Shown here in pieces: positions 19,359-19,417 of a DNA stretch of 19,417 bases (its first letter is position 1; the number at the start of each line of letters is the position of its first letter). The translations under genes and the position numbers were made by a program. Where the stretch lies: NCBI RefSeq assembly GCF_000003605.2, contig NW_003151796.1:22124-41540 (forward strand), in the 5' to 3' direction. Under the pieces are notes generated by a model. It worked only from the letters and a program-made list of their open reading frames with translations, did not search any database and was not told where the DNA came from. The stretch comes from Saccoglossus kowalevskii (taxonomy: Eukaryota > Hemichordata > Enteropneusta > Harrimaniidae).

Positions 19359-19417
19359 TTGTTATACTGTTCAGGGGAGTCTCAACCACCATCCCAAAGT
19401 ACCGTTTTCTGAGAGTT

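Overview
This is AT-rich nuclear DNA from an animal. It carries one convincing protein-coding gene, a two-exon homeobox gene of the Not (Noto / floating head / Xnot) family, set in intergenic and intronic sequence full of repeats. The evidence for an animal is an eh1-plus-homeodomain architecture, a 5.5 kb GT-AG intron, a eukaryotic tRNA-His without CCA, a truncated non-LTR retrotransposon, TA-flanked MITE-like DNA and long microsatellites. The homeodomain is of the conserved Not type (QQYMVG and WFQNRRIKWRKQ). A non-vertebrate animal, possibly an invertebrate deuterostome, is my guess; the sequence alone does not settle it.

Layout, left to right. 1-553: the edge of a 60-bp satellite array with nine almost identical units. 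554-3379: no gene; a CpG-dense patch lies near 2.8-2.9 kb. 3380-3463: (ATT)28. 4034-5882: a 5'-truncated, decayed LINE on the minus strand with a recognisable target-site duplication. 5883-8796: noncoding, with a dispersed repeat interrupted by a 200-bp MITE-like element, then a cluster of CACGTG and Forkhead-type motifs upstream of Not. 8797-15348: the Not gene (TATA box, 5' UTR, exon 1 with the eh1 repressor motif, a 5456-bp phase-1 intron, exon 2 with the whole homeodomain and an acidic tail). 15349-19417: 3' flank with small inverted repeats, a minus-strand tRNA-His, a pair of inverted ~97-bp copies around a 365-bp spacer, recurring GCGCCC(C/T)(C/T) motifs, and a second copy of the dispersed repeat seen at 7 kb.

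The Not protein is expected to be a nuclear DNA-binding repressor: eh1 recruits Groucho/TLE and the homeodomain binds TAAT-type sites. None of the other elements needs to cooperate with it. The upstream Fox/E-box block is the only piece that might be functionally tied to it, and that is inference. I found no wholly novel multi-gene system. The most informative observations are the complete Not gene model, the nested MITE with its inferred empty site, the LINE with its duplicated target site, and the young satellite carrying a perfect TATCGATA in every unit.
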